Part shown: in pieces, positions 18,092 through 27,049 of the stretch | Position numbering within the stretch: the stretch's first letter is position 1 | How the letters are laid out: each line of letters begins with the position of its first letter | Source of the DNA: Dongia_A sp964542425 | GTDB taxonomy: Bacteria > Pseudomonadota > Alphaproteobacteria > Dongiales > Dongiaceae | Reading direction: 5' to 3' | Assembly: GCA_964542425.1 (NCBI GenBank) | Contig: CAZIUB010000022.1 | Location: 1 to 64,000, forward strand | Length of the DNA stretch: 64,000 nt | Notes under the pieces: generated by a model | Seen by the model: only the letters and a program-made list of their open reading frames with translations | Database searches by the model: none | Told to the model about the DNA's origin: nothing | Translations under genes and position numbers: made by a program

Positions 18092-18448
18092 TCAGGCGAC
18101 GGCGAAGGAGTTGCCGCAGCCGCAGGAAGAGGTGGCGTTGGGATTGCGCACCTGGAAGGAGGCGCCGATCAGATCCTCGACGAAATCGATTTCCGACCCG
18201 CTCAGCAAATCGAGGGACGCATCGTCGATCACCAGGGCCACGCCGTCGCGTTCGAACACACGATCGTCGGGCACGCGCGCATTGTCGAACGAGAAGCCGT
18301 ATTGGAATCCGGAGCAGCCGCCACCCGACACGCTCACCCGCAACATCAGGCCGGGGCGCGATTCCTGGGCGATCAGTTCCGCTACGCGCTTGGCGGCGCT
18401 GGCGGAAATGAGGATTTGGCGGGGCTTTTCGACGCTGATTTGGTTCAT
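18092..18448 (-). CDS. erpA: Iron-sulfur cluster insertion protein ErpA (HesB/IscA family)
   Basis: 118 residues from the ATG at 18448 (MNQISVEKPRQILISASAAK). A longer in-frame version starting at 18511 has no family similarity in its extra 21 residues. The three Cys ligands are present as SGGGCSGFQYGF and the C-terminal pair SSCGCGNSF. The protein is an A-type carrier delivering Fe-S clusters to target enzymes; complex I, encoded at 55-64 kb, is a likely heavy client in this genome. It lies upstream of xthA on the same strand. Confidence 0.92.
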   Translation of the reverse strand: MNQISVEKPRQILISASAAKRVAELIAQESRPGLMLRVSVSGGGCSGFQYGFSFDNARVPDDRVFERDGVALVIDDASLDLLSGSEIDFVEDLIGASFQVRNPNATSSCGCGNSFAVA

Positions 18449-18507
18449 ATTCCCAGTATCGCACGTTTGAGGGCCGAGTGAAAGACATGGGCGCCGTGGC
18501 CCAAAAG

Positions 18508-18945
18508 TCAACCCGGCGTGGTGTCACCGGGCGTGGTGTCACCGGGCGTGGTGTCACTGGGCGTGGTCGCGAAGCGGGGCAGGGAATCGGCGATTTCGAA
18601 CCATTCGATGCGGTGCCGGGTGTAAACGTGGGCCTGGGGCTTGATCGCCGATGGATCGTCGAGCGAGCCGAGGAGCAGGTGGATTTCGCCCGGCCAGCGG
18701 TCGGATTCGTAGGTCAAGGGTGTTCCACAGCGTGGGCAGAACCGCCGCAGAACGCCGGCCGAGGATCGGTGAAGGGCCGGTTCGCCGGCGACGAATTCGA
18801 GATCGTGATAGGCGAATCCGGCATAGGCGGCGACCGGCGCGCCGGTGGCGTGGCGACAGCTTTGGCAATGGCAATAGGCAGCCCATAGCGGCGGCATCTT
18901 GGCGGAGTAGCGAATTGCTCCGCACAGACATTGCCCGGTGATCAT
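18508..18945 (-). CDS. GFA-family (CENP-V/GFA domain) zinc protein
   Basis: 145 residues. The zinc-binding Cys motifs of the GFA fold are present: CLCGAIRYS, YCHCQSCRHATGAPV and FCPRCGTPL. Family members include glutathione-dependent formaldehyde-activating enzyme, but most are uncharacterised, so no reaction is assigned. The last residues are a short repeat (DTTPGDTTPGDTTPG) encoded by a 15-bp tandem repeat just before the stop. It is divergent from dgt, with 58 bp between the two starts. Confidence 0.88.
   Translation of the reverse strand: MITGQCLCGAIRYSAKMPPLWAAYCHCQSCRHATGAPVAAYAGFAYHDLEFVAGEPALHRSSAGVLRRFCPRCGTPLTYESDRWPGEIHLLLGSLDDPSAIKPQAHVYTRHRIEWFEIADSLPRFATTPSDTTPGDTTPGDTTPG
18512..18571. 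repeat. 15-bp tandem repeat in the 3' end of the GFA gene
   Basis: Four head-to-tail units of ccgggcgtggtgtca. The two inner units are identical and the outer two are diverged. The repeat period is a multiple of three, so copy-number change would add or remove five residues without frameshift. Confidence 0.9.
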
Positions 18946-19003
18946 GGGTCACTTTACCTGCTTGCGATTGCCAACGCCCGGCGTCGGCGGTTACGGTCCA
19001 GCC

Positions 19004-20185
19004 ATGCATCCATACGCCACTCTTGCCAGTGCCACCCGCGGCAGAATGCATGCCGAGGACGAGAGCGCCCGTCGCTCCCCCTTCCAGCGCGACCGCGATC
19101 GCATCATTCATAGCACCGCCTTCCGGCGCCTCAAACACAAGACGCAGGTCTTTGTTTTTCACGAGGGCGATCATTTCCGGACGCGGTTGACGCATAGCAT
19201 CGAGGTGGCGCAGATCGCCCGATCGATCGCGCGGGCGCTAGGGCTTGACGAGGATCTGGCGGAAGGCATCGCGCTCGCCCATGATCTTGGGCATCCGCCC
19301 TTTGGCCATGCCGGAGAGGACGCGCTAGAGGCGTGCATGGCCGCTCATGGCGGCTTCGATCACAACGAGCAGACGTTCCGGGCAGTGACGCTCCTCGAGC
19401 GGCACTACGCCGAGTTCGACGGGCTGAACTTGACCTGGGAAACCCTGGAAGGAATCGTCAAGCACAACGGACCGCTCGTCGGGCCGGGCGCGCGTGCCAA
19501 GTCCCGGGCCCATGGCGTTCCCGCGACAATCGCCGATTTTTCCAGAGCTTGGGATTTGGAATTGGACCGCTATGCAGGCGCCGAGGCGCAGGTGGCCGCG
19601 ATCAGCGATGATATCGCTTACAACAACCACGATCTCGATGACGGATTGCGGGCCGGGCTATTCACGCTCGACGATCTGGCCGATGTTCCGCTGGCCGGTC
19701 CGATCATCGAGGCGGTTCGGGCGCGCTATCCCAAGGCCGAGTCCTCGCGCCAGACCCACGAATCCATTCGCCGAATGATCGATCTGATGGTCAATGACGT
19801 GATCGAGGAAAGCGAGGCGCGATTACGGGCCGGCGGCATCGCCCGGGTGGAAGACATCCGCGGCCTCGGGCGCTCGGTCGTCGATTTCTCGGATGGGATG
19901 CGGGAAAACGACTTGGCGCTGAAACGGTTCCTGTTCCAGCGAATGTATCGGCACGATCGGGTCAACGCCATGTCCCGCCAGGCTCGGGAGGTAATTCACC
20001 AATTGTTTCAGTGGTTTGTGGACGACCCGGCTGCCCTGCCGAGGGAATGGCGCGCGCCTCTTGGGAATGCGGATTCCAGCGGGACCGTTCGGGCCATCGC
20101 CGACTACATCGCCGGGATGACCGATAAGTATGCAATCGAGACCAATCAGCGCCTATCCCGGGGCGGCACCGGCATGGTGCCTTGA
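19004..20185 (+). CDS. dgt: Deoxyguanosinetriphosphate triphosphohydrolase-like protein
   Basis: 393 residues from the ATG at 19004 (MHPYATLASATRGRMHAEDE). An upstream ATG (18938) would overlap the divergent GFA gene. HD-domain metal ligands are in LTHSIEVAQIAR and ALAHDLGHPPFGHAGED (HD at 93-94), and DDIAYNNHDLDDG is typical of dNTPase type 2. The enzyme hydrolyses dNTPs to deoxynucleosides and triphosphate. In many alphaproteobacteria dgt is followed by argS and a SPOR gene. Here the SPOR gene follows directly and argS is absent. Confidence 0.94.
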   Translation: MHPYATLASATRGRMHAEDESARRSPFQRDRDRIIHSTAFRRLKHKTQVFVFHEGDHFRTRLTHSIEVAQIARSIARALGLDEDLAEGIALAHDLGHPPFGHAGEDALEACMAAHGGFDHNEQTFRAVTLLERHYAEFDGLNLTWETLEGIVKHNGPLVGPGARAKSRAHGVPATIADFSRAWDLELDRYAGAEAQVAAISDDIAYNNHDLDDGLRAGLFTLDDLADVPLAGPIIEAVRARYPKAESSRQTHESIRRMIDLMVNDVIEESEARLRAGGIARVEDIRGLGRSVVDFSDGMRENDLALKRFLFQRMYRHDRVNAMSRQAREVIHQLFQWFVDDPAALPREWRAPLGNADSSGTVRAIADYIAGMTDKYAIETNQRLSRGGTGMVP

Positions 20186-20308
20186 CCGACTCGATACCTA
20201 ATTGATTCAATTAAATAATTGCGATTTGCCCCGGGTTGGCCGGCATGGCGCTGGTTGGAACGGTGGGTTCCGCGATGCGGTCGCGAACCGAACGAAGGGG
20301 AAAATATC

Positions 20309-21517
20309 ATGTCATCGGACGATCAACAGGCCGAACAATTGAGAACGGGAATTGCGTCGGCCCTCGGGCGCCTAAGGGGCGATGTCGTCCCCCTGCCGGT
20401 CGCCTACAATTCGGTACAGCCGAACCCGGTGCATGGCGACGCGGCGGATTCGACGCCAGCGTGGGCGCCCGAGGCACCACGCGCCGATCCCGACATGAAG
20501 ATCGCTGCCTCGATCGGGCGGGGCGGAATCCCGGGCGGCATGCTGGGCGATTCACCCCCAGAGGGCGAACAGGCCGATCTCTTGTCGGGGCTGGAGCCAC
20601 CGCTATTGATGCCGCCAATGACCGAGGAAGAACGGGTGGATCGACACAGGAAAAAGCGGAATCACCGGCTCATGGGCCTGGTTACCGCGGCGACCCTGGT
20701 GGCGATGGCGGCGGTGGGTTACTGGACGCTGGGCGGTAATCGGCCTGGAGAAGTGCCGCTGATCACCGCGGATCAATCGCCGGAAAAGGTCAAGCCGGAG
20801 GACGAAGGCGGGTTGCAGATTCCCAACCAGGACATCGCGGTCCTTGAGGATGCCGACGGTGCCACGCCAGGTGCGGTCGAGGAGACCATCTTGCCCGCGC
20901 CCGAACAGCCGGTGGCAGCCGAGGAATTGGTGCCAGAGCCGCCTTTGGTCCCGGAATCCGCGACCGAGGTCGTGGACAGCACCGAAGCTGCCGTCGATAT
21001 GGCGCCCGAGGCCGCGCCAGAGACCGACGATCTGGCAGTCACAGCGCCGGCGGTTCCACAAGCACCGGAAATCCCCGAGCCGGACTCCGAAGCGGTTTCA
21101 TCGGTGGATGCGCCATCCCTCGCCGTAACCGAGATTGCGGCGCCCGAGGCACCGGCGACGCCGCAGGTCACCGCGCCGACCGAGGCAAACACGGCCGTCG
21201 CGACCGGGGCGCCGACGGATTTGGCCTTGGCCGAGCCCGTGGTGGAGCCCATGGTCCAGCCGGTGCCGGGCGGCAAGGTTCGCATCCAATTAGCGGCCCT
21301 GAAGACCGAAGACGCGGCGCGCGCGCAATGGTCGAACCTGCAATCGGCGCACGCAGCACTGCTTGGCCAGCTGGAATTGACGGTTGAGCCGGTGGACAAG
21401 GGCGCCGACGGCATCTTGTATCGTATCCAGGCCGGTCCGCTTGCCGACCGAGAAGCGGCGAAGGAACTGTGCGCAGAATTAAAGAAACAAAAACAAGACT
21501 GTATCGTCGCCCGGTAG
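20309..21517 (+). CDS. SPOR-domain protein (septal peptidoglycan-binding)
   Basis: 402 residues from the ATG at 20309, which has a strong aagggga ribosome site 8 nt upstream. The domain order is a cytoplasmic N-terminus (about 1-120), one membrane helix (about 121-143, LMGLVTAATLVAMAAVGYW), a long Pro/Ala/Glu-rich periplasmic linker (about 150-320) and a C-terminal SPOR domain (about 323-402, VRIQLAALKTEDAARAQW). SPOR domains bind denuded glycan strands at the division site. The stop codon TAG is also the first three bases of palindromic element C1. nagZ, acting on cell-wall fragments, follows. Confidence 0.88.
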   Translation: MSSDDQQAEQLRTGIASALGRLRGDVVPLPVAYNSVQPNPVHGDAADSTPAWAPEAPRADPDMKIAASIGRGGIPGGMLGDSPPEGEQADLLSGLEPPLLMPPMTEEERVDRHRKKRNHRLMGLVTAATLVAMAAVGYWTLGGNRPGEVPLITADQSPEKVKPEDEGGLQIPNQDIAVLEDADGATPGAVEETILPAPEQPVAAEELVPEPPLVPESATEVVDSTEAAVDMAPEAAPETDDLAVTAPAVPQAPEIPEPDSEAVSSVDAPSLAVTEIAAPEAPATPQVTAPTEANTAVATGAPTDLALAEPVVEPMVQPVPGGKVRIQLAALKTEDAARAQWSNLQSAHAALLGQLELTVEPVDKGADGILYRIQAGPLADREAAKELCAELKKQKQDCIVAR

Positions 21518-21594
21518 TGTCATGGTTTTTGAAGCTCGCCAGATCACGCGGCCAGGAGCGCCAAGCGAACTTGCAAAACCGGATACGACACTAG
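21515..21594. repeat. Palindromic element C1 (tagtgtc...gacacta ends)
   Basis: An 80-bp imperfect palindrome beginning tagtgtcatgg and ending cgacacta, with the next base completing a CTAG. Its first three bases are the TAG stop of the SPOR gene. It is the first of three end-to-end palindromes in this gap. Confidence 0.7.
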
Positions 21595-21608
21595 ACTCGA
21601 ATAGGTTG

Positions 21609-21684
21609 CTAGTGTCCTTTCGATTTTGAAATTCGCTCGGGGTATCGCCTGGTGGTCTGGCGAATTTCAGAATTGGGACACTGG
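21609..21684. repeat. Palindromic element C2 (ctagtgtcc...gggacactgg ends)
   Basis: A 76-bp palindrome with long arms: gtcctttcgattttgaaatt on the left pairs in part with aatttcagaattgggac on the right. The left end is CTAG. The right end (ctgg) overlaps the first bases of element B1. Confidence 0.75.
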
Positions 21685-21806
21685 TGTTCCGCAGCCGACA
21701 TTCCGCTCCAGGGACATGTCAGCCCGGAGCACTAGCAAATTGGAATGGCATGTGTCGTGGTTCCGATGGGATTGATCGGGAATCAAGCTTGGAACCACAA
21801 CACTAG
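21681..21806 (+). repeat. Repeat B1 (126-bp two-hairpin element)
   Basis: One of four copies (also 35597-35722, 45524-45650 reversed, 53024-53150). The first hairpin has ends gtgttccg / cggagcac and encloses gacattccgctccagggaca. The second hairpin has ends tgtcgtggttcc / ggaaccacaaca. The element ends in CACTAG, 18 bp before the nagZ start. Confidence 0.88.
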
Positions 21807-21824
21807 CAACTGGGTTGGACTAAA

Positions 21825-22844
21825 TTGTCGGGTCTGGCGGCGGTCTCCGCGGCAATTCTTGGATGTTCGGGCCCGGTTCTGACGGCGGCGGAGCGCCGGT
21901 TCTTCGCCACGGTTCAGCCTCTGGGCTTCATCCTGTTCGCACGCAACATCGTCACTCCCGATCAGGTTCGAAGCCTGACCGCCGACTTGCGCGAAGCGGT
22001 CGAACGTGAGGACGCACCGATCCTGATCGACCAGGAAGGGGGTCGGGTGCGGCGATTGCGGCCGCCGCATTGGCGTGACGTGTTGGCGCCGGGATTGTTT
22101 GGGGCCATGGCGGCCAGTGATTCGAAGAAGGCGCAGCGCGCGGTCTTCCTCAACCATCGGCTGATCGCGGCCGAGCTCATCGATCTCGGGATCGACGTCG
22201 ATTGCGCGCCCCTGGTCGATCTCAGATTTCCGGGCGCCCATGACATCATTGGCGACCGGGCCTTTGGGCCGGACCCAGAACTGGTCGCGGACCTTGGCCG
22301 GGAAGCTGCCAGGGGGCTGATGGAGGGTGGAGTGACGCCGATCATCAAACATGTTCCAGGCCATGGACGGGCCTTGGTGGATTCGCATCTGGATCTGCCG
22401 CGCGTTGGGGCGAGCCACGCCGAGCTCCGGCGGATGGATTTTGCCCCCTTCATTCGATTGGCCGATCTGCCTTGGGCGATGACAGCACATGTGATTTTCG
22501 ATTCCATCGACCCCAATCATCCGGCGAGCCTCTCGGAGCGGGTGATCGGCGAGGTGATTCGCCAGGAAATCGGCTTCGATGGATTGCTGCTCTGCGACGA
22601 TCTCTCAATGAAGGCGCTGATGGGCGATTTGACAAGCGTGACGCGGGATTGTCTAAGGGCGGGGTGCGATGTCGGCCTGCATTGCAACGGCAATCTCGAC
22701 GAAATGCATGATGTGGTCGATGGCGTCGGCGCCCTATCGGCGGAGGCGGGGAGGCGTTATCGCCGAGGGCGGAATATGGTCGGGCGGGCCAAGGCGTGCG
22801 AAATCGCCCTGTTGAAGAACGAACTGGACAGGCTCTGCGCCTGA
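21825..22844 (+). CDS. nagZ: Beta-N-acetylhexosaminidase (glycoside hydrolase family 3)
   Basis: 339 residues from a TTG start, typical cytosolic NagZ size with no signal peptide. The signature motifs are LIDQEGGRVRRL, the catalytic His loop KHVPGHGRALVDSHLDLP (from residue 175) and the nucleophile segment LLLCDDLSMKAL (Asp at about 258). It removes GlcNAc from anhydromuropeptides in cell-wall recycling. It lies in the conserved SPOR-nagZ-scpAB neighbourhood. A run of palindromic repeats ends only 18 bp upstream, so its promoter must lie within or before the repeat region, or it is read through from the SPOR gene. Confidence 0.93.
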   Translation: MSGLAAVSAAILGCSGPVLTAAERRFFATVQPLGFILFARNIVTPDQVRSLTADLREAVEREDAPILIDQEGGRVRRLRPPHWRDVLAPGLFGAMAASDSKKAQRAVFLNHRLIAAELIDLGIDVDCAPLVDLRFPGAHDIIGDRAFGPDPELVADLGREAARGLMEGGVTPIIKHVPGHGRALVDSHLDLPRVGASHAELRRMDFAPFIRLADLPWAMTAHVIFDSIDPNHPASLSERVIGEVIRQEIGFDGLLLCDDLSMKALMGDLTSVTRDCLRAGCDVGLHCNGNLDEMHDVVDGVGALSAEAGRRYRRGRNMVGRAKACEIALLKNELDRLCA

Positions 22845-22880
22845 CGAACCGACCGCGAACGCAAATGAAGGATCGCCGCC

Positions 22881-23564
22881 TTGATTACGGAAATCCTGCG
22901 GGACATCGCTGTTCTGGCCCTGCCGGTTTTGATCGCGATCACGCTGCACGAGGCCGCGCATGGTTTCGTCGCTTGGCGCTGTGGCGATCCGACCGCCTAC
23001 ATGCTGGGGCGCGTCAGCCTCAACCCCCTGCGCCATGTCGATCCCTTCGGAACCATTCTACTGCCGCTGATCATCTATTTTTCCAGCGGAGGGAACTTCT
23101 TCTTTGGCTACGCCAGGCCCGTGCCGGTCAATCCGCGCCAGCTTCGCCATCCGCGCCGGGACATGGTGCTGGTCGCGGCGGCCGGGCCGGCGGCCAATTT
23201 CCTGATCGCGATCGCGTCGGCCCTGGCGCTGCATTTGGCGGTATTGATGACTGGCGCGGCCCAGGAATTCATCACCCGGAATCTGTACTTTTCAATTATC
23301 TTCAACGTGATGCTTGGAATTTTTAATCTAATTCCGCTCCCGCCGCTAGACGGTGGAAAGGTCGCGGTCGGCCTGTTGCCGAGGCCGCTCGGCATGATGC
23401 TGGCGAGGCTGGAGCGGCACGGCATGCTGATTATCATCGCGCTCTTTCTAGTCTTGCCGATGCTTGGGCAATCGGTGGGAATGGATTTGAACATTGTGGG
23501 CTGGTTTTTGGGGCCGGCTTCGGCCTTTGTAACCGAATTCGTCTTTTTGCTGGCGCCGCGCTAG
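22881..23564 (+). CDS. Site-2 protease family membrane metallopeptidase (M50)
   Basis: 227 residues from a TTG start with aagga 8 nt upstream. The zinc motif HEAAH is at residues 23-27 in the first helix. The second ligand region is NLIPLPPLDGGK (about 151-162). Several further hydrophobic helices indicate an integral inner-membrane protease cutting within or near membrane segments. This short S2P subfamily commonly lies between nagZ and scpA, but its substrate is unknown. The gap after nagZ is 36 bp, so they are probably co-transcribed. Confidence 0.9.
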   Translation: MITEILRDIAVLALPVLIAITLHEAAHGFVAWRCGDPTAYMLGRVSLNPLRHVDPFGTILLPLIIYFSSGGNFFFGYARPVPVNPRQLRHPRRDMVLVAAAGPAANFLIAIASALALHLAVLMTGAAQEFITRNLYFSIIFNVMLGIFNLIPLPPLDGGKVAVGLLPRPLGMMLARLERHGMLIIIALFLVLPMLGQSVGMDLNIVGWFLGPASAFVTEFVFLLAPR

Positions 23565-23631
23565 TATTCCGACTCGGAGTGTTCGATCCGAACGATCGGT
23601 TCTTGACACTTTCGCGGTACGGAAATTTCCG

Positions 23632-24444
23632 ATGACATTGAATGAGCCATTCGAGGAGCCGCGCGACCAGACCGATCAGGATTCGGAATTGTTGCTCGAC
23701 CTCGACGGCTACGAAGGGCCGATCGATGCGTTGCTCGGCCTGGCGCGCGACCAGAAGGTCGATCTGAAGAAGATCTCGATTCTGGAACTTGCCAACCAGT
23801 ATCTGGCCTTCATCGGCCGAGCCCGGCAATTGCGACTGGAATTGGCCGCCGATTACCTGGTCATGGCGGCTTGGCTTGCGTATTTGAAGTCGCGGCTGTT
23901 GTTACCCGAGCCGCCGGCCGACGGCGAGCCCAGCGGCGCCGAACTGGCCGCGGCATTCGCCTTCCAGCTCCGGCGGCTGGAAGCCATGCAGCGGGCCGGC
24001 AAGGCATTATTCGCCCTGCCGCATTTCGATCGCGATTTTTTCGCGCGCGGCGCGCCCGAGGCTTCGCAGGTCATCGAGAAGCCGGTCTTCGGCGCGACCC
24101 TCTACGATTTGCTCAAGGCCTATGGCACCTATCCAGGGCGCCGCCGCGTGGGCGTGTTGCGCATCCAGGCGATCCAATTGTATTCCATGGATGATGCCTT
24201 GCGTCGGATCGGCGATCTCGTCGGCCAGACACTCGACTGGACGATCCTTCGCCGTTTCCTGCCCGCCGGATTGACGCGAGGCCTACAGCAACGCGCGGCC
24301 CTGGCGGCGACCTTCGCGGCCAGCCTGGAGTTGGTTCGCGCCGGGCGAATCGAGTTGCGGCAAGACGGAAATTTTGGTCCCATCTACTTACGCCGCGCCG
24401 CGCCGCGCGCCGCGCCGGGCGAACTGAACGAAGGAGCGTCATGA
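23632..24444 (+). CDS. scpA: Segregation and condensation protein A
   Basis: 270 residues. It has the kleisin N-terminus ELLLDLDGYEGPIDALLGLARDQKVDLKKISILELANQYLAFI, shown here only to mark the region at about residues 18-60. The segment LAADYLVMAAWLAYLKSRLLLP that follows is also conserved (about 72-93). ScpA bridges SMC heads and ScpB in the bacterial condensin that organises the chromosome. The stop overlaps the scpB start by 4 bp (ATGA), indicating translational coupling. Confidence 0.94.
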   Translation: MTLNEPFEEPRDQTDQDSELLLDLDGYEGPIDALLGLARDQKVDLKKISILELANQYLAFIGRARQLRLELAADYLVMAAWLAYLKSRLLLPEPPADGEPSGAELAAAFAFQLRRLEAMQRAGKALFALPHFDRDFFARGAPEASQVIEKPVFGATLYDLLKAYGTYPGRRRVGVLRIQAIQLYSMDDALRRIGDLVGQTLDWTILRRFLPAGLTRGLQQRAALAATFAASLELVRAGRIELRQDGNFGPIYLRRAAPRAAPGELNEGAS

Positions 24445-25286
24445 ACGAGGATCGTTTCCAGTTGCTCCGCTTGCTCGAGGCAACGCTGTTCGCGAGCGCC
24501 GAATCTTTGAACGAAGGGCAGTTGCGCCAGCGCATGCCGGAGGGCGCCGACATCCCGGGGCTGCTTGAGGAATTGCGCGACCATTACGCCAATCGTGGCG
24601 TGCATCTGATGCAATTCGAGGGCCGTCATGCGTTCCGCACCGCGCCCGATTTGGGTTCCAGTTTCCATATCGAACGCGAGGTGCGCCGCAAACTGAGCCG
24701 GGCGGCGATCGAGACGCTGGCGATCATCGCCTACCATCAGCCGGTGACCCGCTCCGAAATCGAAGACATCAGGGGCGTGGTGATTTCGAGGGGCACCTTG
24801 GATACGCTCCTGGAAGTGGGATGGATCAAGCCCAAGGGAAGGCGCCAGACTCCGGGCCGCCCGGTTACCTGGGCCACGACCGAGACCTTCCTGGAGCATT
24901 TCGGTCTGGAAAGTTGCGAGGCGCTTCCAGGGGTGGAGGAGTTGCGGGCGGCCGGACTTCTGGATCGGGCGGCGGGTCTTTCTACCTTGGGTGTGCAATC
25001 CCTGCCCAGGGGTGGCGTGCCGGCCGAGGCCGAAAAGGAGGGGCTCGACGGCCCTGAGGAAGCAGCCGACGATTCCTATGATGGCGAGGCGCTGGCCCGC
25101 CTGAACCCGCCAATCGATGCGCCATCAGGCGCGCGGCTGGTGAATTTGGATGATCCCGGATCGGCTGATCCCGACGCAATGGCCGATCCAGGGGATATTC
25201 CACGGGAGCATGCCGCCCGGCCACGCGACCAACAGGCCTGGTTTAACGCGCGCGAACCAGTTGCAATTCAGAATGATTCGCAATAG
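24441..25286 (+). CDS. scpB: Segregation and condensation protein B
   Basis: 281 residues. The winged-helix core (about 1-175) includes LLEATLFASAESLNEGQLR, AIETLAIIAYHQPVTRSEIE and DIRGVVISRGTLDTLLEVGW, all typical of ScpB. A Pro/Asp/Ala-rich tail of roughly 80 residues beyond the core makes it longer than the shortest family members. It dimerises and binds ScpA in the SMC-ScpAB complex, and is coupled to scpA by overlapping start and stop codons. Confidence 0.93.
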   Translation: MNEDRFQLLRLLEATLFASAESLNEGQLRQRMPEGADIPGLLEELRDHYANRGVHLMQFEGRHAFRTAPDLGSSFHIEREVRRKLSRAAIETLAIIAYHQPVTRSEIEDIRGVVISRGTLDTLLEVGWIKPKGRRQTPGRPVTWATTETFLEHFGLESCEALPGVEELRAAGLLDRAAGLSTLGVQSLPRGGVPAEAEKEGLDGPEEAADDSYDGEALARLNPPIDAPSGARLVNLDDPGSADPDAMADPGDIPREHAARPRDQQAWFNAREPVAIQNDSQ

Positions 25287-25384
25287 GATTTCCGCCGACC
25301 CGCTCCCTGATCTTCCAACTTAGCGTTCGGCACCCGGGGAGCAAGGAAGGCGCCCCCCTGGACCTGACATCGATCACCGAGCGC

Positions 25385-27046
25385 GTGGGCTTCCGAGCGT
25401 TTTGGGCGCGCCCGGGGCAACGAGGCTGGCCGGCACTTGCACTTGCCGCGGCGATCCTCGCGGCACTGCCGGTCGTCACCGTCCTGTCCAGCTTGTTTCG
25501 GCCACGCGGCGAGCTCTGGCGGCACCTGGCGGAAACGGTGCTGGCTAGCTATGTGCTCAACTCCCTGGGGCTGATGGTAGGCGTGGCGATCGGCGTTTTC
25601 ATCGTGGGCGTTCCGGCCGCCTGGATGACGACGTTGTGCCGGTTTCCCGGGCGCCGGTTCTTCGATTGGGCGTTGCTGTTGCCGATGGCGTTTCCGGCCT
25701 ATGTCGTGGCCTATGCCTATACCGGCCTCTTGGATTTTGGCGGGCCGGTTCAGGCCTTCCTGCGCCACGCACTCGGCAAGGAAAGCGTTTGGGCGTTCCT
25801 GCCGGAGGTGCGATCGCTTCCAGGGGCAATCGTGATGTTGGTGCTGGTGCTTTACCCCTACGTCTACCTGTTGGCGCGCGCGGCTTTCTTGGAGCAATCG
25901 GTCTGCGTGCTAGAGGTGAGCCGCACGCTCGGCTGCGATCCCTGGCGGAGCTTCCAGCGCGTTGCCCTGCCGCTTGCACGCCCGGCGATCGTCGCCGGCG
26001 TGGCGCTGGCGCTGATGGAATCGCTGAACGACTATGGAACCGTTCAGTATTTCGGCGTGAATACCCTGGTCACCGGTATCTTTCGCGTTTGGCGGGGCAT
26101 GGGCGATGCCGTTGCCGCCTCGCAGTTGGCATCCATCCTGTTGGTATTCGTATTCGCGTTGATCGCCTTGGAACGCTGGTCGCGAGGACAGCGCGGGTTC
26201 GCGCACACGACTGGACGCTATCGGCCGCTGCCCCGTTTCAGGCTCAAGGGCTGGTGGGCGGTGGGCGCGATTTTCGGGTGCGCGCTGCCGGTTACGCTGG
26301 GCTTCGTCTTGCCTGGAGCGATGCTGGTCGGCTGGGCCTGGAACAACCCGCAATATTGGCGCCACTTGGAATTCGCCAGGATCCTCGGCAATTCCTTCGC
26401 GGTATCGGGCATCGCGGCCTTGTTGGCGGTGGCGATCGCGCTGGCGCTGGCCTACGCGCTGCGCATGAGCCGCGATCTCGTGACCCGCGCCAGTGTGCGG
26501 GTGGCGACCGCGGGTTACGCGGTGCCTGGCGCCGTGCTGGCGATCGGTGTGTTGGTGCCGATGGCAGCCCTCGACCACATGGCGGCGGATTGGCTCGAGG
26601 CGGCAGTGGATGTGCGCGTGGGACTGATCCTGACCGGTACGCTGGGTGCCGTCATGTTCGCCTATTTGGTGCGCTTCCTGACCGTGAGCTTCAACGTGGT
26701 CGAGGCAAGCCTCGGCAAGATCACGCGCGGCATGGATGACGCCGCGAGATCACTGGGGCGCAATCCGACCGAAACCTTGCGGGCGGTGCACCTGCCGATC
26801 ATGCGCGGCTCGCTTATGGTGGCCGCGATCATGGTCTTCGTCGAGGTGCTGAAGGAATTGCCGGCGACGCTGGTGCTGCGCCCGTTCAATTTCGACACGC
26901 TCGCCACCCGAACCTATGACCTGGCCTCGGACGAAAGGCTGGCCGAGGCGGCGGGCCCGGCGTTGGCCATCGGCCTCATCGGTGTGCTGCCGGTCATCCT
27001 CTTGTCACGCACCATCCGGCGCTCGCGCCCGGGCGGCGAGGGTTAG
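25385..27046 (+). CDS. Iron-type ABC transporter permease (FbpB/ThiP-like, two-domain)
   Basis: 553 residues with about twelve hydrophobic helices in two homologous halves. Each half carries an EAA-loop signature (VSRTLGCDPWRSFQRVALPL in the first, DDAARSLGRNPTETLRAVHLP in the second). This fused arrangement is typical of ferric-iron permeases. The chosen start is GTG at 25385; an upstream in-frame CTG cannot be excluded. The ATPase gene follows with a 3-bp gap. No periplasmic binding-protein gene is next to it, so the transported ion is inferred from family resemblance only. Confidence 0.88.
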   Translation: MGFRAFWARPGQRGWPALALAAAILAALPVVTVLSSLFRPRGELWRHLAETVLASYVLNSLGLMVGVAIGVFIVGVPAAWMTTLCRFPGRRFFDWALLLPMAFPAYVVAYAYTGLLDFGGPVQAFLRHALGKESVWAFLPEVRSLPGAIVMLVLVLYPYVYLLARAAFLEQSVCVLEVSRTLGCDPWRSFQRVALPLARPAIVAGVALALMESLNDYGTVQYFGVNTLVTGIFRVWRGMGDAVAASQLASILLVFVFALIALERWSRGQRGFAHTTGRYRPLPRFRLKGWWAVGAIFGCALPVTLGFVLPGAMLVGWAWNNPQYWRHLEFARILGNSFAVSGIAALLAVAIALALAYALRMSRDLVTRASVRVATAGYAVPGAVLAIGVLVPMAALDHMAADWLEAAVDVRVGLILTGTLGAVMFAYLVRFLTVSFNVVEASLGKITRGMDDAARSLGRNPTETLRAVHLPIMRGSLMVAAIMVFVEVLKELPATLVLRPFNFDTLATRTYDLASDERLAEAAGPALAIGLIGVLPVILLSRTIRRSRPGGEG

Positions 27047-27049
27047 ACC

